Both the position numbers and the translations under genes were made by a program. Shown in pieces: positions 58,094-64,000 of a DNA stretch of 64,000 nt (its first letter is position 1; each line of letters begins with the position of its first letter). Below the pieces are notes generated by a model that worked only from the letters and a program-made list of their open reading frames with translations, did not search any database and was not told the origin of the DNA. The stretch is from Chamaecrista fasciculata. Its lineage: Eukaryota; Streptophyta; Magnoliopsida; Fabales; Fabaceae. The DNA is taken from NCBI GenBank assembly GCA_003254925.1, contig QANZ01043739.1, positions 61,889 through 125,888 on the forward strand, in the 5' to 3' direction.

Positions 58094-58524
58094 CTTGATT
58101 GTATTACTAGAGGTACTTTAAATCCGCTAGAGACCCATCCCCATAACAATGGGCAATATTATTAATTTGGAATTAATACAATGCACTATAGGTGAATTGT
58201 GCTACTGGAGAATATTATAAAATTATGAAGGAATAGAGCGTCTAACCAATAAGTCTTGAATTGTACTACTAGAGGTGCTTTAAATCCACTAGAGCACCCA
58301 TCCACACAACAATGGGCAATACTATTAATTTGAAATTTATACAAGATGAAGTGTTGCGGGAGAAAATGTAAAAAATGTGAGTCTCACTGACATTTTTTCT
58401 TTTTAACTGTTTTTTTTTTTCTCAGCATTACACTTATGATACACTACAGAGAATTCATGTCCCAATATTATTCAGTCCACAAAAGGTATTCACTCTAAGG
58501 GAGGGCGTTCTACCTGAAATCTAG

Positions 58525-60715
58525 GGATGTTTATGGATAAAGTTTAGATAGGGTACAAGGGATGGCAACTTCGGCAGGTATATAAGATACACGTTCGAAT
58601 CTACCTGTATAAGATATTTGGTATTTGTCGGATATCGGATATCAAATGGAGTACAAGTAATGAAAAATAAAAATTATCAGATATTGGGTGGACACAGATA
58701 TTACTTCAACTATCCGATATCTGTTCAAACTGAATAGATACTTAAGGTTCCGATATTCGATACACTATTATATAAATAATTTATTATAATTTATATATAT
58801 TTTATTATATTTTCAATTATTTTATTTTAATTAACGAATATTGAGTATTAGATATTGGATATGTCTGATTTTAAATTAAGATATCTTATCATATATCCAT
58901 TACTTTTTGATATTTTAGATATTTAAGGTACCCATCGAATACTGGATTTCAGATAGGTACAGGTACAGATATTAAATTATGGCCAAAGTCCTATTTTGGT
59001 CCCCCAGTTATGCTCAATGTTCCAAATTGGTCCCTCAGTTATTTTTTGTTCCATATTGGTCATTTAGTCATACTTAGTGTTCCAAATTGGTCCCTCAGTT
59101 ATTTTTCGTTCCATATTAGTCCCTCAGTTTTCCAAAATTTGACACAGTTGGTCCCTCCAACGTTTTCCATCCATTTTTCCGTTTAAAAAAAAAGACAAAA
59201 TTGATTTTTAACTCCTAAAAGTTTATTTTTTAATAGAACCAAAATGTAAGAAAGAAGAAATAACTGGGGGATTTTGTTTATTCCACACAAAAAAAATTTC
59301 TCTCTCTTGTCTCTTGTCTCTCGTCTCTCGTCTCTCCCTCCCTCTTTCTCTCTCGTCTCTCTCTCTCTCCCTTGTATCTCTCTCATCTCTCTCATCTCTT
59401 TCTCTCTTCCTTTGTTGTGAAAGTCATATTCATACATGTCGCTCACTTTGTCATTCATATTCAACCTCGCGACTTGGTCGGTGGCAGCGTATATGACATC
59501 CTAGGCGTCGTTCTTAGCGAAAAATGACGTTGTCAGTTGTGACGAAACTTGAGAAGGTCCATTGGGGCTTTCGTCGTAGAGCCCGCGCTTTGAAATCGAG
59601 AATTGGTCGTGCCGAAGCACAGGCTCTACGACGGAACCCCCAATGGACCTTCCCAAGTTTCGTCACGGCCGACAACGCCATTTTTCGCTAAGAACAACCC
59701 CTGGGATGTCATATACGCCGCCATCGCTGGCCAAGTCGCGAGGTTGAAGATGAATGACGAAGTGAGCGGTATTTATGAGTATGACCTTCAAAACAAAGGA
59801 AGAGAGAGAGGGGGAGAGAGAGACGAGAGAAAGATGAAAGAGGGAGAGAGAGACGAGAGAGAAAAAAAATAATTGTTTTTTGTGTGAAATAAACTAAAAT
59901 CCCCCTGTTATTTCTTCTTTCTTGCATTTTGATTCTATTATAGAGAGAAAGGTCCTTAATGCAAAAAATTTAATTTTTTAGGAGTTAAAAATGAATTTTG
60001 TCTTTTTTTTAAGGGAAAAATGGATGGAAAACGTTTGAGGGACCAACTGTGTCAAATTTTGGAAAACTGAGGGACCAATTTGAAATACTAAGCATAACTG
60101 AAAGACCAATATAGAACAAAAATAACTGAGGGACCAATTTGGAACACTAAGCATAACTGAAGGACCAATATGGAACGAAAAATAACTGAGGGACCAATTT
60201 GAAACATTGAGCATAACTGAGGGACCAAAATAGGACTTTGGCCTTAAATTATCGGATACAGATATTAGATCGGATGAAGGGTTACGGTTACGGTTACGGT
60301 TACGGATAGTGATAGAATGATCAGGTACCCTACTCATTATCATTCATATAGGATACCATGATTCGGGAACCAAAAAAAAATATTATCATTATCTCAAAAT
60401 CCATATCTGTGCCGGTATCAAATTCATTACTCATCTTCATACTCAATGAATAGTTGAATTCCTCTAGGACTTAAAACCGAAGAAAACTTAAAATAAATAA
60501 TTTATTTTCATAAAATACAACTCAATTATATTATATAATAATATAATTTAATATTATAATATATATTTATTTATCTAAAAAAATTAAAGATTATCACTAT
60601 AGTAAGTGGGGTACGGATCGGGTACCCCTATCTTCAAATCTAGACCCACAATTTTGAATGGGTAAATCTTTATATTTGGGTCCATTCTATTTTTACTCGT
60701 ACCTGTACCTAAATC
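58525..60715. repeat. Candidate older element interrupted by the palindromic MULE
   Basis: Sequence on both sides of 58981-60243 shares words such as GGATATCGGATATC, ACAGATATTA and GGGTACC. This suggests one older hAT-like MITE that the MULE split. Its ends were not defined. A (GGTTAC)4 run lies at about 60286-60309. Confidence 0.35.
58981..60243. mobile_element. Palindromic (fold-back) Mutator-type element with captured sequence
   Basis: It begins GGCCAAAGTCCTATTTTGG and ends with its complement. A perfect 9-bp duplication TTAAATTAT lies at 58972-58980 and 60244-60252. The arms continue inward almost to the middle (about 59595). The inner non-TIR part (59410-59590 and 59615-59795) is therefore also an inverted duplicate. 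One arm is open as TTPFFAKNNPWDVIYAAIAG, a gene-like stretch I cannot name. Each arm also carries CT/GA-rich repeats. Size and ends match the Pack-MULE at 28586. Confidence 0.85.
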
Positions 60716-60728
60716 CAACAGATAAAAT

Positions 60729-61086
60729 TGTTTGGCGGAAGCGCAACTCACACAAGAAATAAAAGAAGAGAAAACAGGGAAACAAACACAAAACTTTAAT
60801 GTGGTTCGGTGCCTTAAGACCTACTCCACGATCACCACTGGGACAAACTTCACTATTTGTAATTTTTGCACGGAAAAAATTACAAACCCTCCTCAATACA
60901 ATTTTTGAATGGAAAAATTGAAAACCCTCTCTCACAACTACCCAAACTCTTTCACATTCAAAGGCTAGTAGAAGTGATAAAAAAAAAAAGGTAAAAGCCT
61001 CACTCCCTATTTATAAGGCTCTACACCCTCTCAACTTTCCTGACTCTCCAATGTGGGACTTCGAAAAACAAAGAAAAACCCCAACA
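60729..61086 (-). repeat. 3' LTR of the mini-copia element
   Basis: Pairs with 62254-62613. It holds a TATAAATAGGGAG motif on the minus strand near 61005-61017. Confidence 0.88.
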
Positions 61087-61184
61087 AATCCTCCCTTTTT
61101 CTAAAGTCTCACATCATCTCACACACTATCAGAAAACTGACCTCTTCATTCTCAACTTTTTGATCTCCTCCACTTCTGCAACGA

Positions 61185-62004
61185 TCACAAGAAGTCATCA
61201 CCAAAATTGACTTCATTTGAAGAAGAAGCCAACTTTGCCTTGCCCCTCCTCTCCTTTAGGTTCTGCATGTCCTCCCTGAATTCTGGGCATTTCATCTACA
61301 TGTGTCCCAACTTCCCATAACAATAGCACTCAACAGTGTCCGTGTCTCTCGGCCGAGTTCTTCTTTCAAGTTGGTCACCCTTCTTCTTCCTCCCTCTTTC
61401 AATATTCTCTGTAGCTAGTAAATGACTATCCCCGGAAGACTCTTCACCACCCATCATCCTCTGACTCTCCTTCACTGCCGTCATTACCTCATCTAATTTC
61501 AATGTGCTCTTCCCTGCTAACATTGACTGCACTAGTGGCTTGAAGGATTTTGGTAATGAAGCTAACAGGAGCAACGCTTGCTCTTCATCCTTGATAGTCT
61601 CCCCTGCATTCAACAGTTTATATACCAGCTCATTAAATTTATTAATGTGATCAATCACATTACGTCCCTCTTCCATCTTCAGTGAATACAAGTCCATCTT
61701 AATCATCAATCGGTTGGTGAGCGTTTTTTACGCAAACTTGCTCTCCAACGTGTTCCACGATCTCTTCGGCGATGTCTCCTTTAACACTGTCACTTCAATC
61801 TGTGAGGCTAGTGCCAACCGAATTGTACTAACAGTTTTTTTGAATTGTATTCCACTCTTCATCTTTTATTCCACTCGGTTTCTCCTCACTCAATGCAGAT
61901 TTAAGACCCTGTTGAACTAAATAATCCTGAATTGTGCATTGCCACAACATGAAATCTGTACTCCCATCAAATAACGGAACTTCAAACTTCAAGGTCGCCA
62001 TCAT
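61185..62004 (-). pseudogene. Copia gag (UBN2-type) of the mini-element, disabled
   Basis: Minus strand. It starts MMATLKFEVPLFDGSTDFML with WQCTIQDYL. A frameshift in an A run near 61835 is followed by LALASQIEVTVLKETSP and KRSWNTLESKFA and a TAA near 61730. Then comes MIKMDLYSLKMEEGRNVIDH..FNELVYKLLNAG, and a zinc knuckle CYCYGKLGH.., whose last part is cut by a TAG before the final Cys (MKC). The tail ends NEVNFGDDFL and a stop. Gag packages RNA in virus-like particles (family knowledge); this copy cannot make a full protein. Confidence 0.82.
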
Positions 62005-62253
62005 ACAAACAGACAACCAATAACTAGCACCACAAAACAAACAGCCAATAACCAGCACCACAAACAATCCAACAGACAACCAATCAATTTAAATTCCAGA
62101 AAACTAACTTCAAAACTGGAATTAAAATTGAAAATTAGATTAAACCAACCTCTCTTGACGTGGCACTGGAACCGATCTGCTGACTGGCTAACCCACTTGC
62201 TCCTTCCTCTCCCTTCTTCCTCCCTGGACTGCAACCACAGTTGTGATACCACT

Positions 62254-62613
62254 TGTTGGGCAGAAGCGTAACCCACAGAAGAAATAAAGGAAGAGAAAAC
62301 GGAGAAATAAACACAAAACTTTAACGTGGTTCGATGCCTCAAGACCTACTCCACGGCCTCCACTGGGACAAACTTCACTATTTGTAATTTTTGCACGGAA
62401 AAAATTACAAACCTTCCTTAATACAATTTTTGAACGGAAAAATTGAAAACCCTCTCTCACAACTACCCAAACCCTTTCACAAGTTTAGTAGAAGTGATAC
62501 AAAAAGAAAAAAAGGTAAAAGCCGCACTCCCTATTTATAAGGCTCCACACCCTCTCAATTTTTTTAACTCTCCAATGTGAAACTTTGTAAAACAAAAAAA
62601 TAAAACCCCAACA
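62254..62613 (-). repeat. 5' LTR of the mini-copia element
   Basis: Starts (minus strand) TGTTGGGGTTTTA and ends CTTCTGCCCAACA. A TATAAATAGGGAG motif near 62526-62538 is the likely promoter. Confidence 0.88.
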
Positions 62614-62618
62614 AAAAT

Positions 62619-63915
62619 TCACAGATACTCGTCAAATATGAACATTTTGATTATTCATACTACAACCCCTCCATGGTCATTAGCTAACCTTTAGAAGATA
62701 GGATACTTCCTACCACTCCTCGTGAGATTGGGTATCCTCAATCATGAATCTGGCTAAAGTTCAGTATAGGGCACCTCGTAATTCAACCCAAAGATCTCAA
62801 AGCACAATTCAAAAATCCAAGCCAAAGATATCAGAATCTCAGAGAATTCCCTCTTGCATAAGTTCATGTATCTTTAGCAAGATTCTAATCACCTATAAAT
62901 ATATCTAAAAAGATTCTAAAAAGGATAAGTTCTCATAACTCTAATAAAATGATTTCATTCTAGCAATTCAAAACTCACATTAACTTTGATTAGCGCCAGA
63001 GGTGCGTCACAAAAAATCTCTTTGTCATTCATTGTTTGTAAGACACTCAACTCGAGTCTCATCTCTAAAAAAATAGGTAAGATCACATGGCTATAAACTA
63101 ATTCATCATACCTTATAAATCTTCAAATGGATTAAATCGCTACCAAACATATTTAGTCACGAAATAATAAATTTGTATATTTTTTGTAATTCAGTATAAG
63201 ATCACTTAAACATTATTCTACATATTTTATTAATAAAAAGAATACGATAAAAACATAAAAAATATATTTAATTAATCTTGAATTGATTGACTCATATTCT
63301 GTTGTGTGTAAAAACCAAGTACGCCTCATTTGAAAGTTTCACAATTAATTGATCTATAAGATCTGTGACCTCATATCAGGAGAGATCTCTTAATATTCAA
63401 AGATCTCTCCTAATATCTTAATTTAGGCCTCAGAATTCTCATTGAACTCTCATCTCTATATATATGATGGATAGTATTTGATATTTATTATTTATTTCTG
63501 TATTCATTTACATATCTTAGTTATACTTCTACTGAAATATATACCTGAAAATAATATATATATATATAATTGTATATATATACATAAAGATAAGATAAGA
63601 TATTTGAATTTTCAATTTTCAATTTGATATTTAATATTGGTGAGATAAAATAAATTAAATAAATATATCAAAAACATATAGAATATAAATATAAACATAA
63701 AAAATAATATAATATTTATATTATAGGATACTAAATATATACTCTGATTATCTGTTTATTTAAATATTTTTTATAAGTAAAATTAACCTGTACCCTGAAT
63801 ATCTTATGCAAGTATCCAAGCAGAATTCTCAATCTGAACTAACTAAAAATCCCTTACTGCCAAATCATGTTCAATATATATAGTATCCAACAAAATATGA
63901 TTTGAAACAAGCATG

Positions 63916-63943
<28 letters not shown>
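62619..63943. other. AT-rich intergenic DNA
   Basis: Low-complexity TA runs at 63556-63590 and 63918-63945. No gene or clear element was recognised. Confidence 0.6.
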
Positions 63944-63951
<8 letters not shown>

Positions 63952-64000
63952 TATATGGCTCCACCCCTTTATGGTTGGTCAAAATTATTGAATTAAAAAA
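63944..64000 (+). mobile_element. Start of a sixth Helitron-like element, cut by the window edge
   Basis: ATTATATTATATGGCTCCAC followed by CCCTTTATGG matches the 5' end of the copies at 16580 (minus) and 25194. Confidence 0.45.

Larger units (their letters stand above)
57355..58340. repeat. Tandem duplication of about 110 bp, one copy split by a hAT MITE
   Basis: Copy A is 57357-57385 plus 58102-58180; copy B is 58234-58340. Both read AGAGCGTCTAACCAATAAGT, CTAGAGGT.CTTTAAATCC and AACAATGGGCAATA. Copy B lacks the insertion and shows the empty site (GTCTTGAATTGTACTACTAG). Confidence 0.88.
60729..62613 (-). mobile_element. Gag-only mini Ty1/copia element (non-autonomous)
   Basis: Two LTRs of about 360 bp (60729-61086, 62254-62613) begin TGTTGG/TGTTTGG and end CCCCAACA on the plus strand, and AAAAT duplications flank them (60724-60728, 62614-62618). 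Read on the minus strand, the 5' LTR is followed two bases on by TGGTATCA, the primer site for initiator tRNA-Met. A purine tract AAAGGGAGGATT precedes the 3' LTR. The 1.17-kb interior codes only for gag; protease, integrase, RT and RNase H are absent. The LTRs differ at about 15% of the first 115 bp, so it is far older than the gypsy element. Confidence 0.92.

Noticed and set aside
60286..60309. (GGTTAC)4 as an interstitial telomere repeat
   Set aside because: Not the plant telomere unit TTTAGGG, and only four units inside a degenerate repeat.

Overview
The window is nuclear DNA from a flowering plant, most likely a eudicot. It is AT-rich, its genes are split by GT-AG introns, and the predicted proteins match plant-only families. 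Much of the space between and inside genes is transposon-derived. Genes were assembled exon by exon from splice sites and reading phase; names rest on remembered family motifs, because no search was possible.

Four host genes can be built. (1) Minus strand, 13797 down past the left edge: first nine exons of an ALA3-type P4-ATPase phospholipid flippase; its third intron (5.4 kb) holds a decayed Ty1/copia element and a solo LTR. (2) Plus strand, 17611-20244: a four-exon small protein resembling SHW1. (3) Minus strand, 21282-24728: a six-exon bHLH factor of the BIGPETAL (BPE/bHLH31) type. (4) Plus strand, 51053-54690: a twelve-exon coiled-coil protein with one GC-AG intron and one apparent U12-type AT-AC intron. 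Genes 1 and 2 diverge, genes 2 and 3 converge. There is no sign that the four act in one pathway.

The 25-64 kb part is an accessory landscape of nested mobile elements. It holds a Pack-MULE carrying a U-box/ARM gene fragment (28586-29849), a truncated plant-mobile-domain gene beside an assembly N (31319-32102), three tRNA-derived SINEs, two candidate TIR transposons (34-36.8 kb), and a young Ty3/gypsy Tat-type element (37339-45575, TSD ACATG). It also holds a 5'-truncated L1-type LINE with a 16-bp TSD (47070-50384), a hAT MITE with 8-bp TSD (57386-58093), a palindromic Mutator-type element with 9-bp TSD (58981-60243), and a gag-only mini-copia element with 5-bp TSD (60729-62613). Many small MITEs and Helitron-like elements are scattered between.

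The best candidate for an unusual system is in the gypsy element. Convergent to pol it carries a complete-looking plus-strand gene: a G-box palindrome, a TATA box, a 5'-UTR intron, a coding intron and a 480-codon second exon for a basic/coiled-coil/acidic protein. Antisense ORFs are known in Tat-lineage elements such as Grande; the promoter and intron layout here deserves a second look.

Limits: 342 Ns at 34381-34722, single Ns at 28925 and 31319, and no expression or homology data.
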